This document shows, piece by piece, positions 33,864-46,086 of a DNA stretch of 64,000 nt. This stretch comes from Polytrichum commune. Its lineage: Eukaryota > Streptophyta > Polytrichopsida > Polytrichales > Polytrichaceae. The stretch's first letter is position 1; each line of letters starts with the position of its first letter. Under the pieces are notes generated by a model, which did no database searches, was not told the DNA's origin, and worked only from the letters and a program-made list of their open reading frames with translations. The position numbers were made by a program, and so were the translations under genes. The DNA is taken from the NCBI GenBank assembly GCA_950295325.1, contig OX485807.1, forward strand, positions 41,510,440 through 41,574,439. The letters run 5' to 3'.

Positions 33864-35560
33864 TGCACAGCGACTGGCTTTCCAAGTCATCCCAATAGCC
33901 ATCGTCTTAGTTACACTGTGCCCTTGGACCTTTTGAGTTCTGTAAACCTTTTCAAGATCAAATTGTCGTCTGCTAATAAGTCTGTAGGATACCAATGAAT
34001 TGCCATTAAAGCAGGGACTTTTTATGAACTTGAATCTAGGAATGCATTCTTCACTTGCTCCCACTTTGAAACGTGGGTTATGTTACTTATGGACATGACC
34101 TTAGAAGTCAAGATATGCCTACAACAAGGCAAATTTCTGCTTGACAATTCAGAAGGAAGGAACCCAAATACACAGTACACTAAGCCCAACTACTTGTAAA
34201 GGCATATGCATTCATTGACAGCGAACAACAGGGCACATTGAAGTACAAAAGGAAAAAGTAGGCAAAGGGAAGGCAAATTGTGACCTAATTCTACAAACTT
34301 TATGTGGCAAGAAGGTGCTGTGGCTGCCACCTTAAATGGATTATCACAGTTAAAAATATAACCCCACGAGTGCAAGAAAACTCAGGCGTTTATGAGAGAA
34401 TGATCAGTAAACTTACTGCATTGGATTCCAAGGCTTTCCTGCGCTTTTCTACATCGACCTATTATTTTTGGTACTGTTGCACATATAAAAGTCAAATCTC
34501 TCACCTGCTCCACATATTGATGTGCACTTCTTGAATCTTGGGTCAGGTCCCACAACTTGGACAATTGTGGGACACAAAACATGAGCCAGCATATGGATGT
34601 TCAAAAGCTGGCATCTAATCACCTTCACATGAAGTATAAGTGGCCACTGTGAGGAGTTGGTATTTCGATGTGTACAGGAAAGCAAAAGTGTGAATATGTG
34701 GTGGCCAACTTTTGTAGATTAATCATAATGGGTCCCAGAGGCCCATTCTGTCCAGGCTCCAGGTGTCTTACTTCAAGCGGTGATGTCGAAAGTGGCCCCA
34801 CCTAAACTTGCCTAAATAAGCAATTGCACTCTTCCATTTGGACCAACACACATATATATTTGAGTGGTATTTAGCAAGGTTTTGTAGTTAAGAACAGACA
34901 CCGGAACGACGTGTGTTAAGAGTCAATAAATAGTATGTTTTTCACTTGGTACCAACATTTGGATTCTTCACACCTAACCCTAATTGAATCCGTTCCTCAA
35001 AGAACACTTTGACAAGTTGACCCAAACTATCATGATCTTTGTGCCAGAAATCTCACTTTGGAATCTTTGAAGTTCGGGGCTTGCGCCTCTACCCCCCAAC
35101 GAAAGCACTCAAGGGGTTAAAGAAAGGGCTGAGTAGAGAGGACCCACTCAGATGCCATATGCTCGTACGAAAAGACTCTCGATCTTTTGGGAATTTGGCA
35201 TAATAAAGTTTGGAATGAAACAACAATGGGCAACCAAGACATCCTCCAACTACCTATATAATGCAGTTGCAAATCGTTCCGAGTTACACCAGACTTGTAT
35301 GAGATCGGGATGACCCACTTACCGTTATGACCGGTAGAATAGTTGCGCCTTTGACGACGGAGAACGCCCATACTTTATGGATCTTAGAGAATCAATTGCA
35401 CCGGGGATACTTGTGGGTACCCATGGGCTCGATGGGCCTAATAGAGGAGGAAGAATGAACGATCAAGTCGTCCTAGTTGCAGATGTTGGAATGAATCCGC
35501 CTTGCAAATTTAATCACGACAGTGAAGAAGCCACATGAACACCACTTCAAAAAAAAAATT
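33864..35560. other. TTC39-like 3' region and intergenic DNA; no gene seen
   Basis: The first few hundred bases are probably 3' UTR; no canonical AATAAA is evident. At about 35,430-35,510 a coding-like phrase (GGRMNDQVVLVADVG) resembles one in an intron at about 32,218-32,280 (GGTMGDQAALVAAVR), so both may come from the same repeat. No gene is supported. Confidence 0.4.
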
Positions 35561-35572
35561 CATACCTTCAAA

Positions 35573-36640
35573 TGCAAACTCCTTGGATCCAAAACGTTGC
35601 TCACTTATGATAAGACCACTCGATTGGGAGTTTCTTTGGCCTCGAACGGGGCGAACCAGCTGCTAGGTACAGATGAACCGGTTGAGTTTGAGGAATAACC
35701 GTTGCAGTTCGAAAGTTCAAGAGAATTACAAATTATTTTAGAGAACTCCATGGAATATACCTCAAATTAATATTAAAAAAACCAAAAGATCACAACATGT
35801 AATCGGGTGGACTTGGAAAACATTAGGACACTTGTGACCAATTACACCCTAAACTCCGTGATATCAACCCCCATAATGTCACACACTCTCTAATATCCCG
35901 AAACCCTAGGGAACAAATGTTCGTAGTTCCAAATCCTCACTCCTTACTGTCACCTTTCTCTCCCTTATATCACAAAATTTGTCATTAATGCAAACCACCA
36001 AAGAAGTCAACCCACACCCTCACATTGTGCCATGTGTCAACATGTGAAGTGTCTTCTTCTTCTTCTTCTTCTTCTGCTGCTGCCACTTGTTGAATGTTGG
36101 TCCATGCGTCTGTCACATCGCCCGGGAAGGTTAAGTGGGGTGGACCACACTAGCGTAGGTGACGGGAGAATAAATTCAAATTGTCCTCACATCTCTTTTG
36201 TGTTATTCCATAGTGTCACATGCTACACTAATTCTATAGTATCACGCATCCATGTTAACACTACAAAACTCTGTAATATCACATGCACTTTGGTTGCCAC
36301 ATGCATGATACTACAGAATTTAGAGTGTATGCCCAAGAATCTCCCCAAACACCGATCTGACCTAAGCGTAAACCCACTCTAAGGACCACTTCACACACGA
36401 GCCAATAGCCGTGACCATGAGATTGCGAGAGCCCAAAAAAAGCGTCCAAAGACCGTTCAAGACACCTCCGGAATCATGTAGTGTGGTCACAAACCCTCAA
36501 GTGTAGTGTGACGCCGTATGTGGAATACACCTCAAATCAATGAAGAAAAACCAAAGGGCGTCCACAACACGTAACCGGTTGGACTTGCAAACACTCGGAT
36601 CTCAACCGATTTTTACGATGCCCAAAAACCTCCTCGATCT
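35573..36640. repeat. Nested cluster of repeat families B, C, D and E
   Basis: In order: a family C copy (35,573-35,650); the 5' part of family B (35,667-35,840, GATGAACCGGTTGAGTTTGA); family D (about 35,848-36,325) with imperfect TIRs CTAAACTCCGTGATATCA and, reversed, CTAAATTCTGTAGTATCA; a family B 3' end (36,328-36,362, GTATGCCCAAGAATCTCCCC); family E (36,381-36,515); and another family B 3' part (36,520-36,640). D looks inserted into B, since B resumes on its far side. A (CTT)n tract lies in D at 36,053-36,074. Confidence 0.65.
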
Positions 36641-36869
36641 TTTGGAAAAAGAGTAAACACTATGTAACAATCTTTAGCTCCATGTTTATTCCACTCTCAG
36701 TGGTCTTACTCTGTGTCCTTTGTTAGGAAGCATTATTCTTTTTGTTATCCCTGATTTCAAAATACGACTGATACAAAGTACTGCTTTGTGCACTTCTCTC
36801 ATTACTTTGTTGTATTCCCTTCTTTTTTGGATACAATCCGATAACTCCACACCTAAATTTCAAGTCACG

Positions 36870-37380
36870 TTTGAATAATACTAATTCAACACACCTCCCA
36901 AGGTGGAGGGGGGGGGGGGGCGGGGGCAAGGCAAGTTGTCAGCAAAGGTTAACAAAGAATGGCAGTGGCATCAGCAGCAGCAAGAGCAAGGAAGAAACAA
37001 AGCAACCCCACACGGGTGGGGGGGGCTGGAGCCTCTCGCCCTTGTGGACCGTCCAGGTGGCACGACTGTGGGGCGTGGTACTGGCCTCCCCTTCCCTTCC
37101 CTCTCGACAAGGGTCACCAGCATCCCCACACGCGACACCTCGCACTTTAATTCGGTACTCACACATAATAAAACACATGCCCCCCTTGCAGGCCGGGCTG
37201 CTGATGAGTAAGAAGAAGAAGAATACCTGTGCTGATGCTATTATAATCCCTGTTATTATTATCATTAGCAATGAACGGGGAGAACCGGCCCAAGAGAAAG
37301 GAAAATCACAAAATATCAACCACTCATTAACAACCTCATTGCAAGAGGCTGGAATGCAGCTCCACTCATAGTATTAGCAT
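36870..37380. other. GC-rich stretch with a 13 bp G run; no gene recognised
   Basis: A run of 13 G occurs at 36,908-36,920, and the following ~300 bp are markedly GC-rich. Both strands have open frames of 100-166 codons, but these are low-complexity, mutually overlapping and without a recognisable domain. Confidence 0.35.
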
Positions 37381-37574
37381 CAGGTGCTAGAGCCACAACT
37401 CACATCCCCTCGATGAACGCACTAGAAACAAAGCTTAAACTTCCTACATCACAAATTAGAAACACATTCAAACAAATCAACATAATCGCCATACAATATG
37501 CACACTCAATTCTTATCCACAAAAGAAGGATAGAAAACAAACAACCTATCAATAATCTACAAAACCATACTCAA

Positions 37575-37800
37575 CTTCGACCGCTAGTTATGGATGAACC
37601 GGTTGAGTTTGAGAAATAACCGGTCGAAGTTCAACGCTTCAGAAGATTTACCGATCATTTTAGAGGAATCTATGGTAGAATATACCTCAAATTAATGAAG
37701 AGAAAGCCGCCAGAAGATGTCAACATGTCACCGGTTGGACTTGGAAACACATTAGGATCTCGGCCGGTGTATGCTCAAAACCCTCCCCGAACACCGATCA
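37575..37800 (+). repeat. Dispersed repeat family B, full-length copy
   Basis: Blocks in order: GATGAACCGGTTGAGTTTGA, GAAATAACCGG, ATCATTTTAGAGGAATCTAT, ATACCTCAAATTAATGAAG, GATGTCAACATGTCACCGGT, TTGGACTTGGAAACACATTA, and the end CTCCCCGAACACCGATCATT. The same order occurs near 35.7, 41.6 (minus strand) and 54.6 kb. Confidence 0.8.
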
Positions 37801-39750
37801 TTAGTATTATTTGGGCATTGTGGCCTTGAAAACTACTGTGGTGGCCTGGCCTTCCTTTTGACTTGACTCGACTCAACTCAGCTTGTCTGATCTGTGCTTT
37901 GGCCTGCACGGGCTGGAGGGAAGGAGGCATCAATTTGCATGTTGATTTTTCTTTAATTTTTTTTTTAACAACCTGTAATGTGTGCCCGCTGCCCGAGGTC
38001 GCCTAGTGTGTATTGCTCCTCTATTGCCCGCAGCTGGCTGGGTAGGTATGTAAGTTAGGTTCGGGGGCTGGCGTTCTTAGCAACCGAGAGTGCATCCGGG
38101 CCCAAGTGTGCACATTGGAAAGGAGTGTGTAACGAGAATATCCGTTCTATTCTCTTGTCTACTTGATGGAAAACTTGTCAGGTGGTCAACTGCCTCATGT
38201 GCTTTGGCGTTGGTTTGTCGGCCTTCTGTCTCAAAAATTTTTAAAAAAAAAAAAATTGTTCCAGCTTGTTGCATGGTGTGTAGGTTTGAGCTCAAGGTTT
38301 TACCAACACTGTAGGGTATGACGCTTTTTGTTGGCTTTGTTGGATATCGGCATTAACCCTTTAAAGGATCAAGGGTGTGTTTATATTCGTGACGATTTTG
38401 TACGAATGCTCAACAAGTATTGCGATGATAGTTAATTTGATTTTTTAATATTGATTTCAAGTTATGAATGCATATACATCATTGTTTTGGCCCACGCTAA
38501 ATACCATGATCGTGAATGATATGATTTAGACTATAATGATGTGTACGAGGAGGTGACCCAAATACATTGCCTCTTGTAAGAGCAAGTCAACCTTCTTCTA
38601 CCATACCATTGGTTGCAATCGTCCGGGAGGCCTTGGGAGCGTGGGTGTGCCAAAGTAGTCAGCCACGTGTCTCTAGAGCGTTAGCCCCACTGCCTCGATG
38701 ATTACGCCAAGCCTCTTAGTCATGACATTATCCATAGACCTCTCATGGGAGGCTCAACATCTAACATACTAAGATGGAGTTTCGTATCCCTAGTAATTCC
38801 AAATAGTCCCTTCCATCTCCTGCCCTAGTAACACCTCCCATGGCACGGGTGGCTAACCTGCATTCCCTTGACCATATTCATGGGCCCTAGTTCTACCAAA
38901 AGCTTTGGAAAACATATATTCCAATGGACACATAAGATGACTTAAGACCACACTATATGGAATTGTGAGAATACAAGAAGTTCTTCAATCACTAGGGCCT
39001 ACATGGACTATCGACCTTTTTTCGGCCTCTCTATTGTCAAACTGAAGTTATCTCACGTTACTGTTTATCGTAGAGTCACCAAAGGAGGGATCTATTTACC
39101 ATGTTTTGAAAGTTTCCCCCACACTTTCCATTTCAAAAACATGTTTTATTAACTAAATAAAAATTGGGGCCAAAACTCCTTATGCCTCTATTCAAGGACT
39201 ATAAGAAACTATAAGAAACTTTTGAGTTTCATTCTTGACATTGCTTTTATTTGAAGAACACACTACTGTAGTGATGAGAGGAGGAAAGATTGTCTAGATG
39301 GGATATGTGTATATAGGTGGTAAGAAAACGATTATGAAGATACGTGGTTAGATAAAGTTGAAACATGTCAATGCCTAAAACTCAAAGAAGCTTTCAAAAA
39401 CTTTCCAGTTTCACTCAAAGTGGGGGAATCCACCTTCAATTCCCCCATAATCACCTAGTTATTTTACGTTGAACTCTGATGTAGGTCTCTTCATTTGCAC
39501 TTGAGTCCAACTATTGAAGTGAAGGTCTATATGAGATTTTCTGAAGAAGAAAAAATTGAATGGTTAGAAAGTACTTGAATACTAAGTTCTAATCGCATCT
39601 GGACTTTTCTCCAATCAATTCTCCTTAGAATTTTATATTTCTCTATGATGGATTTCACTATAAGGGTTTTAATCGTGTTGTTTGGGTTTTGGCCCGGCTT
39701 TGAGGGGAAACAAATCATATTTCAAGGAGTTGATTCATATCTTCTACATA
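37801..39750. other. No gene seen
   Basis: AT-rich intergenic DNA without convincing open frames. An A-rich tract lies near 38,240-38,255. No repeat shared with the rest of the window was identified. Confidence 0.4.
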
Positions 39751-39756
39751 ATTGGT

Positions 39757-40765
39757 TTTACATCATTTTGTCTAATTAGTGTGGGTTACCATTTGGAGTT
39801 ACACATTGCCATAACACTTTACTAAGAGTATCATATTTTACCCAAATGACATGAGTGAAGTCCTACCTCTTTCATATCACACATTTGGGAAAACTGCCGT
39901 ATTATCGAGGTGTCACATATTCAATAATATGACGAATTGGACCTCTTTGTCATAACAACGAGGAACTTCATGAAAGCACACATTAGATTTTTCCAAAAAT
40001 ACAAAATAAATGTTCTTTCAAATGTCTTTACAAAGATGCAAATTTCTCTCATGGAATCTAAGTGGACTTGAAGAAGGAATCAATAGTTCAATGATGTTGT
40101 CACTTCAAACTAGCTTCTCTTATATGGCATGCAATTTCATTATATTGTAGGAGTAAATTTTATTGGGTTGTTCATAAAAAACTTTACCTAACAGTTGACC
40201 ATGATGTTGAACATCTACCAATTTCACAATAGGTTGCCACAAAAAGAAGTGAAATTCCAGGATCTTTCCAACAATATGTGGATCAAAATGACATGATAAG
40301 TATCGAGTTCAAAATGCTCGAAAACAAATTGTGCACCTTGGTTTAGGGTTTAGGTGAAAACCTCTTCCGAAAGATACAGAAGCTAATGAGTCTCTCGATT
40401 AGGTTTTGAGACAAAGAGCTTGGTTTCCTTAGTTCCAATGTTTTAACATCATTCTACATTCAAATCTATTTCATCCACATTTCATACGTGAAAGTTATAT
40501 TATTTAATATTGATTATGTATTTATACTTATTTGCGGCCTGCCACACATGCATGTATTACCTCTATAATATGACATTTTGGGGGTCCAAGAGTGTCGTAT
40601 CAACAATGTCAAAGTCATATTATAGAAGTAGAGTTTAACTAAAAAGTTTGGTTACTAAAATTTGTATCATCATATCAAGGTAAAAAAGCAATAATGTCGA
40701 CAAAAATTTATAACAACACATAACTCCAAATGGTAACCCACACTAATTAGACAAAACAATGTAAA
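39757..40765. mobile_element. TIR element of ~1.0 kb (family G)
   Basis: The left end (TTTTGTCTAATTAGTGTGGG then TTACCATTTGGAGTTACAC) is repeated as its reverse complement at 40,725-40,763 (GTAACCCACACTAATTAGAC), giving imperfect TIRs of at least 40 bp. The interior has a second inverted pair near 39,895-39,965 and 40,551-40,635, with TATTATCGAGG and ATAATATGAC words. No transposase frame is present. A shorter relative lies at 41,870-42,305. Confidence 0.75.
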
Positions 40766-41429
40766 CATATACACATATTCTTGAATATATATACATATAT
40801 ATATCCGACGTCAAACACCAAAGTTTATGGATTCTCAAGTTTGACCGCACAGTAATAGGGGCTGGAGTTTACCCGGGGGTTAATTGACATGGTCAAATGG
40901 CGCACCCATACAATAATGTTTAAGCCCGTGTGTTTACTCTAATCCATTGTTCTAACTTAGTATTGGGACCCACAATCGTGATGAGCACGACGGAAAAGCG
41001 AACCCTATGGGGTGCACTAGTTTTATCATATTGCCCCAAGGCCGGGGCCTAAGTTCTAAAATAACAACGGTTCCGATAATGCCGAACTAAGAATCAAAGA
41101 CGGTATATATTCTTGTGCTCATGCGTACGGCCCACCTACTCTAGTCGGGGTGATAAGCATAAGCATGGGTAGTACACTTGGGAGGTGTGGTTTATTTGAT
41201 TCTTGGGGAATCCATGGTGTCGTTCGCTCTTTATGTTAACTTATGTAGCTTCCCCTAGGAACACGGACAAGCATCCATGGGGTTTTTACATAGATCTCAA
41301 CCACATAGGCATGTGTGGATTTCGGCGAACCAACCCATACACTTGTTCTTTGTTAGATGCCTAAACCCTTACCTTCAAGGAACCAGTGTGCAGGTTGGTT
41401 CCCCCCAGCCGGCATGTGTGTGTATTGCG

Positions 41430-41432
<3 letters not shown>

Positions 41433-41481
<49 letters not shown>
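41433..41481. repeat. (GA)n microsatellite
   Basis: About 24 uninterrupted GA units. Confidence 0.95.
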
Positions 41482-41483
<2 letters not shown>

Positions 41484-41524
41484 ATTATCACATAAGAGTG
41501 TAGTGTCCGGGAAGTATTTGGGCA

Positions 41525-41740
41525 TATAGAGTCGGTCAAGATCCTAGTGATTCTAAATCCAACCGGTTACATGTTGACATCTTCCGGTTTTGCTTTCATT
41601 CATTTGAGGTACATATTCTGTAGATTCCTCTAAAACGATCGATGAAATTTCTGAAGTCTTGAACTTCAACAGGTTATTTCTCAAACTCAAACCAATTCAT
41701 CTGCAACTAACCGTTGGTTCTTCCCGAACATAGGAGTGTA
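41525..41740 (-). repeat. Dispersed repeat family B copy, reverse orientation
   Basis: Read on the minus strand, blocks occur in family order: GGAAGAACCAACGGTTAGTT, GTTTGAGAAATAACCTG, TTTTAGAGGAATCTACAGAA, CCTCAAATGAATGAAAG, GATGTCAACATGTAACCGGT. It lies about 45 bp downstream of the (GA)n tract. Confidence 0.75.
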
Positions 41741-41869
41741 CCTCTCATCCATCGATCATACCACTAAAAAAACAAAACAAAAGGTTTGGGATTTTGGTGT
41801 AGACGTAAACTTATCCATTGCGAAGGTGAAATCGTAGTGAAGCATATTATATAGCAAGTAATCCACTAC

Positions 41870-42305
41870 ATTGTTTCGTCTAATTAGTGTGGGTACGATT
41901 TTGAGTTACACATCAATATGATATTTTACTGAGAGTATCATTTTTAATCCAAATAACACAAATACGCTAAATATGAGATTTAGTGTCACTTACTATTTGG
42001 GATTATGCAATGCTATATCTATTTACTACATATCTCATATTCTACCATTAAATGTTAAATTGGCAGTTTAGACATCATAGGACGTTAACAACTTTTACTT
42101 GATTAAAATTTACATCTATAGTAAGAAGACATAGCATTGTGTAAATCCAAATATTAAGTGACACTAAACATCATGTTGAGTGTAGTTAGTATGCACACCG
42201 AAGAATATGATATAACTTAGTCGGTAAAAAAACGATAATGCTGGCAAGGAGTTATAGCAAGATGTAACTCCAAATGGTAACCCAAACTAATTAGACAAAA
42301 AAATG
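41870..42305. mobile_element. TIR element of ~0.44 kb (family G, short form)
   Basis: The left end CATTGTTTCGTCTAATTAGT and the reverse complement of the right end (TTTTGTCTAATTAGTTTGGG) match each other and the ends of the element at 39,757-40,765. The interior is AT-rich and different from the long form. It is probably a deletion derivative or MITE of the same family. Confidence 0.7.
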
Positions 42306-42414
42306 CATTTTAGGTGAATTGACACATGAAATAGCTTAAGAGTCCCCAAATTAGTTTAGTGGAGTGTAGTTGGAAATGAAACAATCCTCAACCTTGTAGG
42401 GGACTTGTTTCTAC

Positions 42415-43330
42415 TAGAGCCCCTTCACCCATTATGGCACAACATTATTCATATGCTATCAACCATTCCATTTTAATAATATTAGTATACTACTTCACCC
42501 AAGTTTTTTGACTTGAATTTGTCAGTGTAGTGCTATGTTGTGAGAGTAAACAAAGTATAATTTGAATAGAATATGGCTTATTCTTGGCCCCACCCACCAT
42601 ATAGACTTAGTTGAACAATGTTGTGGGATGAGTTTACATAGATGCCACAAGTCCCTAGCCTACAAAATTGATTCCCTTATAGATTTGTTGGCTGATTCAT
42701 CTCAAATAGTATAACATTACACATCTCCTTGGTTGCGTTCCACGGGACCATGTTTCATATGAGCATAATACTCCTTTAATTCCAGGATTCTCCATTTATG
42801 GGAAGCGCTTAGGCTATGTAATGTGAATTTTTTGACAAGCAACTGTAAATTATTAAAGTTTTTTTAATCTCATCCTCTTTCTTTGGTAAGAAATCATCAT
42901 CTAGTAGTATGGTAAATTTATGAACCTCGAGTAGACTAAATTAGGGTCTTTGAAGCTAATCCATGTGTCAAATAATTCATTAAAAAGTAACCTCCAAGGT
43001 GCATAGTATTTGAGGGATTTTATGTTAGATGAATAAGAGGTGCGTTCGTGTACAATAATCCCCTTGCTTTGTATTGTGGCAACTTTATAACATTATACAA
43101 TTGCCATAAGCCGTTTCATTCTAATAATATTAGCTCACTACTTTACCTAAGTTTTTCAACATGAATATACCAGTGCAATGTTATGTTGTAAGAATAAACA
43201 TAGCATAATTCCAAATAGAACATACTTTAGTCATGGCCCCACCTAGCATACATACTCAACTAAATAATGTTATGTCCAAAGATGTAAGATAGATGTAATG
43301 TTAATTTAGGTCATCCTTCACATTAATATT
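42415..43330 (+). repeat. Two diverged direct copies, offset about 645 bp
   Basis: The segment around 42,463-42,630 (CATTTTAATAATATTAGTAT, then GTGCTATGTTGTGAGAGTAA, then TTGGCCCCACCCACCATA) recurs around 43,110-43,285 (CATTCTAATAATATTAGCTC, GCAATGTTATGTTGTAAGAA, ATGGCCCCACCTAGCATA). Many substitutions separate them. It is an old tandem duplication or two insertions of one element. Confidence 0.65.
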
Positions 43331-44420
43331 AAACCCCCGTCATTGATTGCTCCACACACAAACGAGGTATACAATAACATGTTTCTTAATCTGTTCATAA
43401 GATGGTTAAGGTCTATAACATTAGTAAGCACTCAAACAAAGCTCCATGGGGCCGGGAACAAGCTAGAGTTTGTTCTAGCATGATGATGTGCTCATGTTTT
43501 AATCCCACTTAAATTCAACAATGAAACTAGGAGGCATAAAGTTTACTATGACTGTTGAACACAATAATGGGACCGGGTGCTAGTTAATGTAGTTCCAAAC
43601 TTGTTAGTAGGTTACATGATCACGCATTATCAACACACACCCTTGAAAACTTTACCGCCAATTTACAAGGGATTTCTAGCAAAAGAGGCTCCCACGCGTT
43701 TTCAATACCACCAATTTGGAGTGAGTTCCAACTCCTTTATAAGGGGAATCAACTATCAATGCCTCATAATCATTGATCAAATAGAGTCTTAGCTTCAACT
43801 AGTTTCATGAAGGCCTTATGTATTGTAAAACATTTGTTTTGATCATGGGACTTACCGTTCATGAGCTCATATAGAGTGAACTTGTGGGACGTATAACGGA
43901 ACTACTCCTCTCTAAAGTAATGTTACATGATTTATCACCCCTCTATGTTTGTGGTTGTGTTTATGTTTGGTGCACAGTGTGTGATCATGCCCTAAGTTAA
44001 TTTTGATTGTAGACTCATTTGCCATCAAAGCAAAAGCTTCACAATTGTTGACGTTGTTTGTTGTGTTGGCCCTTGACATGAACCATCACAATTTTCATGT
44101 CATATTTTAACTTCTAGTGTGGAGGTTGGGAATGGGGAAGAGAGCAACCTCCACCCTTTGAGTATTGTTATGTAGGTGGTGCTCATGTTGTCACTTTAAA
44201 CAATGAGCATAAGAAATTATGAACGTTTCTCCTGAGCAATCGATAGGAGATTGTAATGCATCATAAATGATTTTTCCTTGTATTTTGTACGCAAAAGCTA
44301 TAAGAGTTCAATGTTTTATCGGAAATGACCCAAAATCATCACAGAGACCTGATCAACATTTTCAAAATCAATAAATAAAATAAAAATTGGTGCTTTGTGA
44401 ATGGGAGCCCGTTCTTCATG
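43331..44420. other. No gene seen
   Basis: AT-rich intergenic DNA. A 71-codon + frame at 43,577-43,792 has no recognisable features. Confidence 0.4.
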
Positions 44421-44429
44421 GTGTAGGAT

Positions 44430-45010
44430 CTGGTGTTGCCTGAGTGTGTTTTGTGTCTCTTCACATGTGTTCTCCATTTCCGAGCATTGGCAATCTTTGA
44501 TGTCTCGCCATTCCATCGATCTACTTCACTTCTCTTCGTAATCGTTGCTTCTTTTTTAATCTACTTCGCCTCTCCTCTCTATGGTGCCGTTACCGACTGG
44601 ATCTGCGTCTACAGGCGGACGGCTGCTTCTGCTTCGATCTTCTAATTCTTCTTAGGCACTCGGTTCGGGATCAGGGATGCATGTCGATCCACGCCAATGT
44701 GTTGTGTTGTGGTGCAAGCTGCGAGGGTTGTTGTGATCCGGTATTCTCGCGCTAGCTAGTGCTAACCAAGGTTGTCTCTGATCGAGATCTGTGATCTAGA
44801 AGTTCCTCTCTACTTTGCTGCTGGGATCTGTTGCATTGGTTTGTGAGCATCGATCGATCTGGCTCACATTTGCTCCGAACCTGCTTGATCGACTTCTCGG
44901 AACTAATTGCTCTTCGTTATCATTGTCTTCGTCGTTGGGATTCTTGCTGATGTGGTGTGTGTTGGTATCTCTTACATCATGGACCAGAAAGTTCTAAAAA
45001 TCAATGTAAA
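44430..45010 (+). mobile_element. Possible LTR-like remnant (Ty1/copia style)
   Basis: A GC-moderate, pyrimidine-rich stretch with many GATC/ATCGAT words ends in a word resembling a plant copia primer-binding site (TTGGTATCTCTTACATCATG; the usual form begins TGGTATCAGAGC). It is followed by ATGGACCAGAAAGTT. No second LTR, gag or pol frame is visible. This is a weak call. Confidence 0.25.
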
Positions 45011-45872
45011 GTTATTCTGCAACACTTTAGGGCATTGATGTTGGGAGGGATGATGCTTTTAGGAATTTCTAAGTTACTTGTGTTCTTTCGCAAATCTACC
45101 TACAAGTTCCACATTGTACGAAAAGGACAGTATGCATTTTTTCGCACAAAATTGTGAGGGAAAGAATCCCTGTTCTCCAAATACATTGTGGATTGAAGTA
45201 TCTCTAAAATTTGGTGAATATAACTTCTTGATGTTTGAAGATTATACTTGAAAATTCGTTGTTATAGGAAGCAACAGTTTAGAGAACGAATGCATCGCAC
45301 ACTAATCATTTGAAAAAACACATGATATTGCGGTCCAACCACGATAAGGTACACAATTTGGACAAAATACGTACCAATTGTGGGCCCATGGCAACTTGCA
45401 TTGTGTCGTCAACCTTGAATCGGGACTCAGAGGTTGAATTAGCAACAAATCATGTGGCCAAACAATGGACACAAAAAAAAAAACCCCCAATGTTCAAAAA
45501 TATGATTAGTTAGGGTTTGTTATCAAACATGCGTTTCTTAGGGCCGTCATATATTGCTAATTTCTTAGTTCACAATGCATGGGCATCATCATTGGTTACC
45601 ATTTGTGTTCATTTCATTTTTAAATGAGTCCATGTGGCTTATTACATGCTCACACCATGACTTCAAGAACCGGATGATCTCAACTTAGGGCCGGTTTACA
45701 CTACGGTGGAGAAGTCCACCGGTCATGAAAAAAAGGGCTTTTCTCAATTGTGATTGGTCGAAAATGCAACTCTTGACCGGTGGGTGTTTACACTAGGTGA
45801 AGAAAACAATGGTGGTGAACTTTTCTCATGGATGATAAAATGACATGGCCGCCTACATGGCGGCACTTTTTG

Positions 45873-45956
45873 GAGTTGGGCTTCTCCGGAGGAGGAGTTT
45901 CTTGTCCGGCCTCAAGAGGCCGGACAAGGTACTCCTCCTCCAGAGAAGCCCAACTC
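45873..45956. repeat. Strong palindrome inside the Harbinger element
   Basis: Arms of about 41 bp with few mismatches and essentially no loop. The left arm starts GAGTTGGGCTTCTCCGGAGG and ends TTGTCCGGCCTC; the right arm starts AAGAGGCCGGACAAGG and ends AGAAGCCCAACTC. It should fold into a stable hairpin or cruciform. Confidence 0.85.
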
Positions 45957-46037
45957 AATAAAAATTTAATTTTCAAAAATAGATCTGGACCGTAGATTTC
46001 AGATCTGGTTTTTTTCAAAACCTAAGGTGTTGGCAAG

Positions 46038-46039
<2 letters not shown>

Positions 46040-46082
<43 letters not shown>
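46040..46082. repeat. (CT)n microsatellite
   Basis: About 21 CT units inside the Harbinger element, at the end of its transposase-like fragment. Confidence 0.95.

Positions 46083-46086
<4 letters not shown>

Noticed and set aside
36871-37371. 166-codon + strand frame in a GC-rich stretch
   Set aside because: It begins in a 13 bp G run, overlaps equally long frames in other phases and strands, and is low-complexity without recognisable motifs.
45788-46018. Minus-strand 76-codon frame within the Harbinger element
   Set aside because: It is produced by the palindrome and subterminal repeats, not by a protein-like sequence.
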